Shown here: piece after piece, positions 16,801 to 29,299 of the stretch
How the letters are laid out: every line of letters begins with the position of its first letter
Numbering within the stretch: position 1 is the first letter of the stretch
DNA from: Erigeron canadensis
Lineage: Eukaryota > Streptophyta > Magnoliopsida > Asterales > Asteraceae
NCBI RefSeq assembly: GCF_010389155.1
Contig: NC_057768.1
Location: forward strand, 21,709,966 to 21,773,965
DNA length: 64,000 nt
Direction: 5' to 3'
The notes under the pieces: generated by a model
Seen by the model: the letters and a program-made list of their open reading frames with translations, nothing else
Databases searched by the model: none
What the model was told of the DNA's origin: nothing
Made by a program: the position numbers and the translations under genes

Positions 16801-18859
16801 TCTTTGTGCTTGTTCTCTGTACTAATACTACTTGTGCTTGTACCAGATCACTGTGAGTTCACTAATCCCCCTTTCGTACATTTGTTCAAAGTTCTTTATC
16901 GGGGACTGAAAAGCATGAAAACTATTTTCGTACTTGTACATATGTTCATGAACTATTTTACGTACTATATTATGAGCTTGATCTTGAACTACTTATGAAA
17001 TGATTCTTAAACTGTTTGAAGGAGTATTTAAGTCTTGAATGGGCAGGATCTTAAATACATTTATACTACTGTACTTGATCTTTATTATGTTCTAGTTCGT
17101 ACATGTACTTGTTCAGTTCTTGTTCACTACTATAAATTCATATCCCAGTTCAGGGAATGAACCGTAGGTAATTATGGACAGTGCTGTTTAGGGTAGACCC
17201 ATCCTCATTCTCCACAGTTCAGGAGGATGCATATTACTTGTTCTTGTTCATGTCATTGTTCTGACATAGATCTTACTTGACGTACTTGAGCTATATGAGC
17301 ATACTATTACATTAAGGTTCAGTTCTGGCCAATCAGTTTAGCAGTGAAAAACTTTTAACTAAAGTTTATTATATGTTCTTGTTCTGTTCACATTATTATA
17401 AAGTGCTTGTGTTCAAAGTGCAGTTCTTGACCTAGTTCTTACTATCATAAAGTACTTATGCAGATCTTGACCTAGTCCTTATTATTACAAAGTACATTGG
17501 TTCGACGTACAAAACTTATGATCTTGTTCTTATTATACATACATACGTATATGTGAACTAAAAGTACATTATGTGAATCTCACCAACTACTTTCGTAGTT
17601 GACCTTTGAACTTACATGCTTTTCAGGCTAGGTTCATAGTTCTTTAGCTTAGGAGTCTTCCTTTCTAAGCTCATACATTTGGCGATTGTTCGAGCATACA
17701 AGTTCAGGAGCTATGAAGATCTTCCTTGCTACATCAGTTCAAGTTCTGTTCTTAAAAGACAATTGTTCTGTCTTCCAGATATTGACTATTCTAAGTTCAT
17801 TCATTATCTGTAATAACAATCGTACTTCTGTTCTTTAAATATAGAAATGGCTGTGTTGGAACTTGTACTGTGTGCAATTGTGCTTATCTGTGCATCCCGT
17901 ATATTCCGCTTTAGCGGGGTGTTACAAATGAGGTGTCAAATATATCGAATCTCTTTACACAATTTGATATACTTCTTAAGTCTAGTCTTACCCACCAAAA
18001 ATACCGCCTTTAACATCTTTACAAAGTCTTGCTCAACAATTTCAATCACCTTTTTCACCCAAACGGCTTTGCACGACCAAGTTAAGAATATGTGCAACAC
18101 ATCGACCATGATAAAAAATACCATCAGAACTAGGAGTATATACAAGTTTCGAGTAGTCAACCGCTTTTGTATTATTACTTGCATTATCAAATGATATTGA
18201 AAAAAACTTTTGTTCAATTTTATAGTATGCAAAATTTTTAAAAGCAATCGTGCGATTCATCATTTGCCATATACTAGGATTTATCCAATGCGCTGTAACA
18301 CATATGTATGAACCGGGCAAACCATGAGGAACACTCCAAACATCGGTTGTCAAATTTAAACTACCATTTAAATTTTCAAATTCCGTTATAAGTAGTTTTT
18401 TAGCCAATTTCCAATTTTTCATACATGTACGTGTTAATGTCGAGCGAGTTAGAGTAGTGTACCTTAGTTGGAGTAAGTTTTGAAATGTGGAAGTGACATC
18501 TGGATCGTCCCAATGGTTGAATGGCCAAGCTTTTCTAATGGTCAAGTTGGAAAGTCCTTCACGAACCACCTCCGTCGAATAATGAAGAATAGTTTTATCA
18601 TTTCCCAATGTTTGTTGACCTTGTGAGGTGCTACCCGCTTCTTGTGCCTTTTTCACCGCACAATGTAATATAACATGTTTCTCCAAAGTCGAGTTTGCAT
18701 TTTTCACAAAAAGGTTGTGACAATAATTAACCTAACTAATTGAAAGTGTTCAAATACGGGAGCCGTTCTTTTATTTTCCGTTATTATAAGCACCACCGTT
18801 GCCTTGCTTGTGGTACCAACACCGGTAGATTGCGTTTGTGAGGCTGAATTAGGCTCCAT
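13819..18859 (-). pseudogene. hAT transposase (BED finger / RICESLEEPER-like), broken
   Basis: Minus-strand remains of an Ac-like transposase. The N-terminus starts at ATG 18859 (MEPNSASQ), reads KRTAPVFEHFQL, then needs a frame change near 18720 to continue with CHNLFVKNANSTLEKH, the second half of a BED zinc finger. The catalytic-core region (18707-18042) has SLNLTTDVWSVPHGLPGSYI and SFDNASNNTKAV..GRCVAHILNLVV. A solo LTR (14929-17926) splits the gene just before HWDCPTRWNST. The remainder (14880-13819) contains the C-terminal hATC dimerisation segment with FPILSIMTRDLLSAQASTVASESAFS, followed by a frameshift near 14037 into an acidic tail with a tandem DLEDTLDLEE repeat. Several stops make it non-functional. 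Confidence 0.85.
14929..17926 (+). mobile_element. Solo LTR nested in the hAT transposase
   Basis: Starts TGTAACAACC and ends GTGTTACA, so the TG...CA ends and the inverted TGTAAC/GTTACA hexamers are those of an LTR. The 5-base duplication AATGA flanks it exactly (14924-14928 and 17927-17931). There is no primer binding site, gag or pol, and only one copy, so it is a solo LTR of 2,998 bp left by recombination between two LTRs. This size is typical of large Gypsy chromovirus LTRs; the lineage is inferred only. The interior is rich in GTTCTTGTTC, GACGATCTTG and similar words. Confidence 0.85.
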
Positions 18860-19399
18860 TTTGTGAGAGATTTGGTATATATTATATAATACATATATAT
18901 ATATATATATATATTTGTGATATATAAATATTAAATATGTAGAGATATAGTGATTTTGGTAAGAGATATATGAATATATAGTGTTTTTGTAAGAGATATA
19001 GAGTGTTTGTAAGTGATGGAAAGTGCAAACACAATCCTAAATGATGCTACATATATATACTAGTTGTATAATGGCAAAATGGTATTTACTGGGTCAAAAA
19101 AAGGTAACTAACGGCTCCTAACGGTCAAAAAGGACCAAAAACGGCTACTTTTAACGACCACTAACGACTAGTTTCTGGATCGGTTCCGAACCGGTTCTTG
19201 GGTTTGGTTTCTAGAACGAGTTCCTAAGGAACCGGTTTAGGACCGATTTTTTGAAAAAAAAAGGGAATCGATTCCTATCTATTGGTTCTTGAGGAACAAG
19301 ATTCGGTTCTTTAGGAACCGGTTCCAATGGGTTCCGGTTCCTAGATAATCCAAATCGGTTTTTTTGAAACCGGATATTTTTCCCACGTCTAGTAATGGC

Positions 19400-20820
19400 T
19401 TGAAAAAACGGACCTTATTTTGAAGTAACTAATTTCATGGGCTTAATTTAGGATGCAATTAACTGTATTATTTTTCAATGAAGTCACTTTAAAAATCAAG
19501 AGGGCATTTTTGTAATATATCAATCATCTATATGGTATGATTGGCAAATCTATGAACTTTGGAATCAAGTCAACTACATATTTGATTTTCCCTATTTTCA
19601 TATATGCCATTTATAAGCTTGAAAATATATATTTGTCCACTTAAATAGAGTACGTAGACATCACAATGATGTGATTCAAAAGCAAAACCATACAATGATT
19701 ACGTTCCATGGTTCAAACTTGCCACATCTAACAACACTAGTATAAATGATTAAAAGCTTTGGGCAGCAGAAACATCCCGTTCATATATAAGTGAGGGGAT
19801 TTATATTATTAATTAGGGATTATAAAAAACATGGTATAATTGTTTATTGAAAATATTTTGAATAGCTACAAAGAATTTTATTGTTTTATTTTGATAGACT
19901 TATACATTTTCATAAAGCTTTTTGTTCTGTACTCATAATACTTTAAATTTCTTATTATCGATAATAGATCGAAATTATACTTTAAATCTTGAAGATCTAG
20001 AAGATTATCTGAGTGTTTATAACACCATAATTTCAAATCAGGTTCTCCTAAAAAAAAAAGCCCCCAAACCTTATAAAAAAACAATGAGGCAACAAGTGAG
20101 ATTCTACAAAAGAAGATGTAACTCTTATGTTAGCATGGTCTATGGATAGTGAAGATAATATTCATGGCAAATGTTAAGTTAAAAACATCAATTTAGGCAC
20201 GAATAAAATAATTATATGATGCAACTTAAGCTCAAAATATCACAAAAAAAAAAGGAAAAAAAATTGCTAAGAGAAATGAAGAATAAATGAGAAGTCACTA
20301 CAAACGACTTCATGAAAATGCTCAAAAGTAGGTTTTTTTCATACTATGAGACATATTGCCAAAAAAAAAGGTGGTATGAGCTTGAAAGATAATGATGCTC
20401 ACAAATTGATAAGGCACATTGTGGGAGCAAGTTTAATGACTCTAATTGTATTTAACGAAGTTATGTATAAACAACTGTAGTGGGACTTACAAAATACAAA
20501 TAGATCATGACATAACACGCTCTCGTCTTTGTAAAGTGGGAGAAAAATAGCTATGTTAGCATGAAAAGATCTAGGATTTGTTTGTAACACACCGTTTGTT
20601 TTAGAGGATTTGTTTTAATTATGCCCATTGGTGCTGATTTACCTTAAATTGTTGCGTTCTATCACAGTTTGATGGATACATCAGTTTTGCAGCTTTTGAG
20701 CCGTTCATGAGGTTGGGGTGGGAGGGTGTCATTGAGGAATTTGCATATTTTGGTAGCTATGCGTTCGTTGGAAGAGAATGAATAACATCTTATTTCCCCA
20801 TGATGACAATTTTTTCAGTT
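19400..20820. other. Intergenic, no gene seen
   Basis: AT-rich sequence between the hAT element and the SINE-like unit. Short ORFs near 19878-20149 and 20399-20590 overlap on opposite strands and have no recognisable motif. Confidence 0.4.
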
Positions 20821-20839
20821 CATACAATAAAAGTAAGTA

Positions 20840-20995
20840 AGTAAGTAACTGCTCAGTGCCGCCTTTTGCGAGTTTTGGGCCTCAATACCTCGACGGTGTA
20901 TGGGGGAGGTTAAGATGTAGGCAGACCTTACCTCTACCTAAGTAGAAAGGCTGCTTCCAGTTTCTACCTAAATGGTAGAAAAGGCCTTCCAACCT
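20840..20995. mobile_element. SINE-like dispersed repeat, copy 1
   Basis: Contains GTATGGGGGAGGTTAAGATG, GGCAGACCTTACC and AAGGCTGCTTCCAG, words shared in the same order with 62738-62860. An AAGTAAGTAAGTAAGT tract lies immediately left. The compact size and absence of terminal repeats suggest a SINE; internal RNA polymerase III boxes were not convincingly identified. Confidence 0.45.
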
Positions 20996-21412
20996 TTTCA
21001 GTTCATACAATACCCCATTCTATTTTTGAAGGTCTAATGTACTCTGTTTCTTCGCGTACATTTGTTTCTTTGGGAATGTAGTTTGCACTTTAGTTTGGAT
21101 TATCTTTTGTTTGATCGCTTATTTGAGTTTAGTAAACATCAATATATTTATGTTTATAATGCATTTGTACAAGAGTTCCAAACGACACCAAAATTATCTC
21201 ATCTATTACTTATTAGTCAATAGTCATATCGAATTGAAAAGCTAAACTAGAGGTGTCGCTTTTTAGAAAATTGGTATATACCAGGTTCTATTCTTTAGTC
21301 TTAACTATCCAAGATAATTTATTTTTCTACACACAAATAGTTATCAGGATAATTTATTATTACTTTTTGTTTATAAATTTCAATTCAAAAAACTGGGGTA
21401 AACCCGGATTGA

Positions 21413-21925
21413 TTAGCTAGTTAACAAAAGGATCAAAGTTGGTTTTAGTTGGGCTCATAGGTGTAAGAGAGAGGATTCAATTTTTCAATATAGAATGTTG
21501 TTGGTTTAAGTTGTGAATGAAAATGTGTGCCCCGGGAAGATTTGAGTTTCATTTTTTTCTGAGCTAATTGCATTTTTGGTCCCTGTGGTATTATACTTTT
21601 CGCAAAAATGGTCCAAACTTTTGAAAAATTGTATTTTTGGTGCCAAAAGAGTGATTTTTTCGCAAGAATTAGCTAGTTAACAAAAGGATCAAAGTTGGTT
21701 TTAGTTGGGCTCATAGGTGTAAGAGAGAGGATTCAATTTTTCAATATAAAATGTTGTTAGTTTAAGTTGCGAATGAAAATGACTTTGTACTGTGCTCCGG
21801 GAAGATTTGAGTTTCATTTTTTTCCGAGCTAATTGCATTTTTGGTCCCTGTGGTATCATACTTTTCGCAAAAATGGTCCAAACTTTTGAAAAGTTGCATT
21901 TTTGGTGCCAAAAGAGTGATTTTTT
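21413..21925. repeat. Tandem duplication, 256-bp period
   Basis: Two units, 21413-21668 and 21669-21925, each starting TTAGCTAGTTAACAAAAGG and containing TTGGGCTCATAGGTGTAAG and the outer end of the inverted-repeat element that follows. The duplication therefore created a second, truncated copy of that element's left end. Confidence 0.85.
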
Positions 21926-22262
21926 CGCAAGAAGGGTCCAAAAGCTAACTTCTGTTTAATTATTGTCGTTCAAGTGGTCACGTGAGTATCACGTGAGGGG
22001 TAAAATTGTCTTTTTACACTTATACATACCCTAAATCTAAAATTCCACCGACCTTCATCATTTTTCTTTTTCGTTCTGGAATACATATAATACGGAGTAC
22101 ATATTTTCTAATGCTTACACAATCCAAAATCAAAGGGAATTTCATTTTCGTCTTTTGCGGCTCTTAACTCCCTTTGAATCTCTTGCCAATTCATCCCATA
22201 CAAACCGACCTCTTCCCTCTTTATGATATCTTCTAGATATTATATATATATATATATATATT

Positions 22263-22451
22263 GGGAAAAGTGAAGGTGTGAGACAGCACCACCCAACTTG
22301 GGTGAAATCCCTCTCACATTCTAATTTTTTAATTTATAATATATAATACATAAATAATGGGCCCCCATGATATTTCCCATATTAAAAAATTAGCATGTGA
22401 GAGGTATTTCACCAAACTTAAGTGCCTAACAGCACCACCTTCACTTCCCCC
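22263..22451. mobile_element. Palindromic MITE in a (TA)n tract
   Basis: Inverted arms GGGAAAAGTGAAGGTG and CACCTTCACTTCCCCC, continuing inward through GGTGAAATCCCTCTCACAT paired with ATGTGAGAGGTATTTCACC. The centre is ATGGGCCCCCATGAT. Both ends abut (TA)n, so insertion into a TA microsatellite with TA duplication is likely. Confidence 0.7.
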
Positions 22452-22479
22452 ATATATATATATATATATATATGAAAAA

Positions 22480-22655
22480 GGGAATATAAGGCTGTCCGGC
22501 ACCTAAGTTTAGGTGTGGAACCCCTCACATACTAATATTTTATTATTTCTTCTTTAATGAATAAATGTATGGGCCCCCATGATTTTTATGGATTAAAAAA
22601 ACAATATGTGAGTGTTCCACACCTAAGCTTAGATACCCGACAACCTTATATTCCC
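22480..22655. mobile_element. Second palindromic MITE, related family
   Basis: Arms GGGAATATAAGGCTGTC and its partner GACAACCTTATATTCCC, then CACCTAAGTTTAGGTGTGGA paired with TCCACACCTAAGCTTAG. Same central ATGGGCCCCCATGAT as the element at 22263 and the same flanking (TA)n context. Confidence 0.7.
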
Positions 22656-23991
22656 ATCCCCCATATATTATATATATAGTGTATATATATATATATATAT
22701 ATATATTTATTATAGTATGTATAGATAGAGAAAACCCTCAAAGAAGTGGTGGTGGTTGCTGATGAAGTAACCGCCGGAATAGTAAATGGCTGCCAGAATA
22801 AACTTTCAAATCTTTCTTTAAATCAAACATCTCTAAATTTTAAATCTTAAAAAACCCACTTCAGATCATCATCACCGTCCCAAGATCCACCACAACCACC
22901 GCTAGTGTTTGAAAGAGATGGTGATAGATCTCAGATGTTGATGGTGGAGAATATATGTACCCGCGGCTGCTGTAGATCTGAGATGGTTATGGTCGAGAAA
23001 ATATGTACCTGCGGTTGCTTCTTCTTCTCGTCCCACTCTCTTTCCTTTGAACTCTAAAGACCGACAACACATATCTGTGTATATTTGTATGAGTTTAGGT
23101 GAACTCCTTAGGAACTTTGTTAATGTGATTGGAGATACAAAATTTGAAGTGAATGTTTATTGTTTCTATCACCTGATTGCTATTGTTACTTTCTTTCTTT
23201 CCAATTCTTACTTTTACTTACAAATCTGTGTGTATTTGTATAAGTTTAGGTGTTAAATTTAGGTGGTGTTATTTTTCCTTTGTTAGTGGTGGTGGAATAG
23301 ATATGTATTGGTATTTGGATATATAAAGTGGTGTTAGATTATTTTTATAGATATATTTTGTGTAGATCTGGAAAAAAAAAGGGCACGAAAAAGAAGAGGT
23401 GAGTGGGAGAGCTTTAAATGACAGAACTACCCCTCACGTGACAAGCACATGAGCTTACTAACGGAATAAAATGGATGGACGTTGTACTTTGGACCATTCT
23501 TGCGAAAAAATCACTCTTTTGGCACCAAAAATGCAACTTTTTAAAAGTTTGGACCATTCTTGCAAAAAGTATGATACCACAGGGACCAAAATGCAATTAG
23601 TTCTTTTTTTCTCCTACTTTAAGTGTCCATATATCTTAGGGCTTTTTACGTATGTCGGGCAAAAAAAAAGCGTCCCGCGGTCCTTCATGACACCAGAGTC
23701 CCTTTAATGGATTCCCGGAGGAGACGGGTGATAAATGGAATTTCAATAAAAGCTCAGAGTCACTATTATAAGGAAAGAATGAACTTAGCAAATGCCAATT
23801 AGCATAAGTGGTAAATGAAATTGATTGGTCATAATAAAAGTTTGTATAACTCTACAAGACTATCTAATTTCACCTACAATGATGCTTTACTCCTTTCCTT
23901 CCTTGGCAACATTCATTTGAACCATGTCTCATCAATATTTCTTGTATAGGGTGATTTGCGAGAGTTCTGAAGGTACAGCCAAAGTCAAACT

Positions 23992-26900
23992 TCACATTTT
24001 TTGCCTGCTTGAATTAGTACGAGACAAATGCTGAACTTCCTGATAAGAATTCGGATCAATCTCTTCTTCTTCATCATCGTCAGACGACAGATACGATGAC
24101 CCCATCCAAGATCTAAACCCTTCATTTACTCGTCTTTCCACATCTGGTGTAAATTCTGCAGGATTAGCTTCCAACATTTCCAATCCCAGATTACGTGCTA
24201 CAAAGTCACTCCCGTCAAGGATTGAGGCTGCTTTCCTTCTGAGATGGAAGGCGGTCCCACCATACAGAATAACTAGTCCCCATAATGAGATCTCATAGCA
24301 CCAAAACAAGGGTATGGAGCACTTACTCCCAAGTGTCAGGAGCGTTGAACCCAGGAATAATGCAAGAAGACCAAATATGATGGCAAACACAAGGTTTAGA
24401 ATGGATAGACAACGAACTCCTCCTGCATATCACGAAAGAAACTCATTTGCTTATAAATTTGACTAATCTTTTATCTCATCTATCAAACATGTCAAAAACA
24501 ATTAGACGAAAGGGAAATGGGTCAAATGGGTAGTTCAAACTTTCACGGGTCATAAGTCTCCCAAAGTCTAATTTTAATGCATACAACATCCTAAATTATA
24601 TTATTCGAAGATTCACTTATGTTTTTAAATATAGTTTTGCAAGAGGAAAAGAGTGTGTAGTACCAATTCATCTTTTGAGATTTTGGGTATTATGTTTAAA
24701 TTAGCGAATAAAGAAGAGGGGTATTTTGGGTACATCAATTCATCTTTTGAGATTTTGGGGGAGGGGGTTTCTCTTTTATAAGGTATATTATAGATAACTT
24801 GCTAATTAAGCTACTGGATTAGTATTAATATATCATTAAGGTTGTAATTTCAATCATGGATGAATTGAATTGAGTCATTAAGACTTTTAGGAGATCCTTG
24901 CTTCTCGAATTGCAAGAACCTTTTATTGCTTTTCTTAATTATTGATACAAATCTATTTTGGTTTATATCAGTCATCTGAGCCATTTACTATATACAAATT
25001 TCATGCATAAACCTAACATTCAGGTTACAAGTTTTTGACACAGAACAAACACTTATTGCGGGAATATGAATCCCATCCACAAGATATAATAAATTTTTTA
25101 TGAAAAGGATGGTTTAATTACTGATATATAACCCTAGCTACAAAATTGATTAATTGAACATGGACTTCAATGTGATGCAATTGACAGATTGTGAGATTGG
25201 AAATAAGTAGAATTTAAGGGGTCATCTTGAAATAAAATTAGAAACTAGAAAAGTTTAAAAAGCTGAGTACTCTCGTAGAAGAGAATCCTTAACCACATCT
25301 TTGACCAAAAAAGTGATGCAACTTTCCAACCATGAGTAATAAGGTTGAGAATCTGACTATGACCCTATTAAAAAGCAAATCCCAGAAACTTGCATGATAC
25401 AGACCCAACTGGGTTATTGGACCTAGCTGTTGGCTGGTCCGATCCAGCTACTGCTAGACTATCCATTTTAGGTGGCAAAAAAGAAGTGGGAAAAGGAAAA
25501 GGAGCAGTTTACCTCCCAATCTATCAGAAGCAAAAGTTTAGGGCTGAATCAGAGGGGGGTTGAATGCTAGGAGGTGAGTAAGGGGTTGAAAGCCTGAAAT
25601 GAAGGGGTTAATTTTAGGATTAGTGACTGCTCTATCTGAGTATTTAGATATCTCATTTCCTGTTCTATATGCGAAGCTTGGATTTATATTTGACTATCAA
25701 TGTTCTTGTAGACTAGCCCCTCTCGAATCGGGCCATCAATTTTAAGTGCTTTTCAATCAAGTTCTGAATTTCCAGATTCTATCACTTCACCAATTGAAAT
25801 TTCAGGGCAGCCTAGAAGGACCAGGAGATTAAGTTGTATATGATAGTGTTGAAAAGTAATGTTGTCAATGATAACTATCTTCGCTAAAGGAAGGCTGGAT
25901 ATCTGGTGTACATTGTGGATAATATAGGTTGACTTAGACTAACTAAGAAACAAATAAAATAGCATTACTTAACTTTTCAGGTTTCCTTGATGTAAGACGG
26001 AAGGGAAGGGAGTGTAGATTCAAGTACAAGTGCCAATAATTTCAGTTCCATGACACTGTGTGGTTGACACTGTGGTCGTTAATCTTTTGTGCTTGTTTTC
26101 AAACTTTACAGACACTTACTTCCGTCTCAATTAGATGGTCCCTTTCTCTATTTGCTTGTTGACGAGACGAATGGCATCATTCAAGTAAATACAAAAGCCG
26201 TTAACTGGCGCATCTTTAGGTGATTGTCATCTATGTACAAAAAAGACGTGTTTGTCACATGTAGGCGACACTTCAACTTTTAGGGGAGTTGGGGATTGTA
26301 TTATCAGCTCATGTATATTTTGAACACTTCTAAAATAAGAAATCAACTGATGCTCAAATTAATTTAAGTATATGATAAGCAAACAGGCACTTCCTCTTGC
26401 ATTTTAAAAAGAGATAAGCTAATACGCACTTATAAAATTGCAATCCCAAGCATCCTGTCAATGTAAGACCTATGTAGATTCTAACTGCCAAATCTCTTTG
26501 GCTACTTGCGAAGACACATAAATAATCGGAGAACTCAAATAAGTAAAATCAGATAAATAGGAAGATCGGCACTTAATGGAGTTGTAAATTAACTAGCAGA
26601 CAAACTTTGGGAATCTAAATATTTAATGTTAGCCATTTGGGGACCAAAGAAATAGAGTATTCGAATATGCAGGTTCATAGGTTTTAAAGACTGTTTGAGG
26701 GCAACTTAAGGGTGACCTCGGTTAAAAGACAGGCCCGTACCAGGAAAGACCAAAGACCGAAAAAGTGGAAAACCAAGGGACAGCCCGATGAAGACTAGCC
26801 CAACTTTAAGGCAAAACTTTAACAATTCAAAGTGGGTCAAATTTCAAGTTTTGATGTCTTTTCTTGATCTCTAAAAGTGACACCAAAAAAATGAAACGTT

Positions 26901-29299
26901 GATAATTTTCAACTTCCATGGCTTGAGTGTAAAGTTACGGCTGGGAACCGTAAAATTACTGCCCATACAGATTTATTCAAAGGGAAACAATACAACTGTT
27001 GCATAGATAGATGCTAACATAGTAATATGGAAACAAGATTGAGTCATTGCTGGTTACTGAGGATGAAATGTGATGGAAGATGTTTCCATAATAGGGCGCC
27101 AAGGGGTATAAGGATGGTCAGCAAACCAAAAAATACTCATACGTCGCATGAAACTTAGAATCCAAAAGAAACATATACAACTTCCGGTCAGCCTGTCAGA
27201 CCGTTTTTGCCAGATTTGGACCAGACCGGACCGAGACCAAAATCAACCAGTTGTGCTCGGGCCAGACCGGTTCTGAGTCGTTTTCAGGCGAATTCAGGTT
27301 TCCAGACTTCTTGTTCATCTCTACAGACACCTACTCTCACACTCTCGTTTCTTTGAATATACTTCAACCCACATACTACGGATTGGAGTAATTGAATTGT
27401 CACTTATAATACCAATCATCAACGAGCCTATTAGAGTCTTGGTTGGGGAAAAGAGCTTAATTAGTAAACTAGTGACCACAAGGCCCATAATTACAAGATT
27501 TTATGCATGGTTTTCTTCATTATCTTTTTATCTTATAGTACTTCGAGGGGTATTGAGATGTTGATATTTTTATTTATATGGTACTGGCAAAGAGAACCAA
27601 TTTGCTCAATCATTAACTTTTATCAATTTTAAAGTTCCATTGAGTAGCTAATTAGCTCTATAATTTCCCCATCCATACTTGAAACAAAAAAAAAACTAGC
27701 AGTAATATACACACTTAACTGAAAGAAAGAAAAAGTTGAGTTTGGCTTCAATTTAAACAGAAATCAAGTCAAAACAGATACATAAAGGTACCTCTTTTAG
27801 AAGCACAGTAGTTATTCTCAACCACCTTGAGGCACCCATGTCTCACTGGAGCAGTATAAGATACAGCAATTCCTGCATACCATTTTTACTGACTGAGTAC
27901 AATGCTAAATTGCATATATCCAACAAAAAAAATAGACATGGAACTATGGAAGCATGCCAAAAAGTCACATAACTAATATTGGAGTAACAGCACTGAGTAA
28001 TGCATGATTTAACATAGTTCTATGATTCTGTATATTCAAACAGATGGATGTCTGCACTCCAAATCTTGAAGAGTAATTCTCTCTCAATTAATGTTTTCTA
28101 GAGTAGAAACATTAGATGCATTATCCACTCAAACAAAAATACCATATAGTTCTGTTACGATATAATAAGTCATTTTAGCACATCCATGCAACCTACTTTA
28201 AACAATTAGATTATTTTAGCAGCAAATATATCATTTCATTCAAAAAAAGTTTGGATGCTAATCATCAGAAATTTAATAAGTATTTCTAGACTATCTTAGG
28301 AGGCATTACACTGCGTCTGAGTTCCAAATTTGATTTGCAAGTGAGAAGAAAAAACACCAAACTATAATATCTTTAGACACACAATAATTTGGATGATTTA
28401 CACATGTTTGCTAGAGCAATCAAATGTACAAAAGCTTCCCTCTCACCCTTCTATATATATCTTGTTGAATATGAGATGGGCATAGGGTCAATACATGCAT
28501 TAACTTTTCGATAAGCAATAAACAGAACTCGTACACATTACAAGCCTCACATACTTTCAGTATGCCACAGCTTCTAAAATTAGTCATGATCTATTACAAA
28601 CTTGGTAGCCGTCTACCTAAATTACAAATGTGGCACTACTTACACTAGTCCTCCTACACTATAAAGTCAGTAACTTGAGCCGATAAACATATCACACGCA
28701 CACACAATATATCCAATCGGCATTGTTGTACATAGCTCTCTACCTATATTACAATTGTGGCACAAGTAACTACTTACTCTAGTCCTCCTAAACCATAAAG
28801 TCAGTAACTTGAACCGATAAACGAATCACACACACACACACACAATATACCTATATATATATAAAACAGATGGGAAAACATATGCAGTAGGGACTGCAGA
28901 CTGACCTGCAAACAAATAAAGAGCGGAAAACACGAAAATAGTAGCAGAAGGAAGAAAAACAACCATCCAATAATAATCAACAGTCTCTTGATCGGTAAGC
29001 GAAAAAGCCCCACCTTCAACATCCCTAAAATTACTATGAATAGAAAGAACAGGCAGCTGTTGCTGTTGTAATATCCTTAAATCTTTACAAAACGGCCGTC
29101 TTCCGGGATCAGCCGGAAACACTATTTTCAAACTGATAATTGTTGAAACTAATATTGAAAATGCAATCATCACTGTAAAAACAATGATACAAAGTCTTTG
29201 TATCTTATTATTATTCAAAATTAGTGATTTATCTTGTAGACTGTCGTATTCGTGTTTATTGTTCATAAATGCCTGTCTTAATGCGTCTCCAATTGTCAT
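23992..29299 (-). CDS. Four-helix membrane protein, function unknown
   Basis: Three exons on the minus strand, 29299-28906, 27872-27792 and 24422-23992, with in-frame GT-AG joins; 301 codons plus TGA. The start MTIGDALRQAF is the first ATG of the open frame. Four hydrophobic segments are visible at about residues 37-60, 108-131, 165-188 and 194-215. Between helices 1 and 2 lies a polar loop with DPGRRPFCKDLR, and between 2 and 3 a cysteine-containing loop (RHGCLKVVENNYCASKR). The long C-terminal tail is hydrophilic and has the acidic run DDDEEEEID. I do not recognise the family with confidence; plant genomes encode several uncharacterised proteins of this layout. Intron 2 is 3.4 kb, apparently non-coding. 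Expression and location are not shown by the sequence beyond membrane association. Confidence 0.85.
24423..27791. other. Large intron of the membrane-protein gene
   Basis: 3.4 kb without a supported gene. A short GC-richer block near 27181-27300 has repeated CCAGACCGG/GACCGG words that could be the worn end of a transposon, but no boundary or duplication was found. Confidence 0.45.

Larger units (their letters stand above)
12815..19391 (-). mobile_element. hAT-superfamily transposon, decayed, with nested solo LTR
   Basis: Both flanks carry the 8-base duplication GTAATGGC (12807-12814 and 19392-19399), the length expected for hAT. Short inverted ends contain TAGACGTSGG: TAGACGTCGG from 12820 on the left, TAGACGTGGG read inward from 19391. 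Both subterminal regions are rich in GGTTCC/GAACCGG words in both orientations, as in other plant hAT elements. The transposase runs on the minus strand (18859-13819) and is broken. Removing the 2,998-bp solo LTR and one 5-bp duplication leaves about 3.6 kb, a normal size for an Ac-like element. Confidence 0.85.
21826..23603. mobile_element. Long terminal inverted repeat element (MULE-like foldback)
   Basis: Left arm about 21826-22015 (GAGCTAATTGCATTTTTGG, CCCTGTGGTATCATAC, GGTGCCAAAAGAGTG, CACGTGAGGGGTAAAATTG). The right arm, about 23410-23603, is the inverted copy, ending GCAATTAGTTC. Arms of nearly 200 bp with an unrelated interior fit a MULE-type or foldback element. Possible 9-base flank similarity lies in T-rich sequence and is not decisive. 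The interior has no transposase; ORFs such as 23047-23256 show no family motif. Confidence 0.65.

Noticed and set aside
27181..27300. GACCGG-rich block in the membrane-protein intron as a second hAT end
   Set aside because: Word composition is suggestive, but no inverted partner or target duplication was found.
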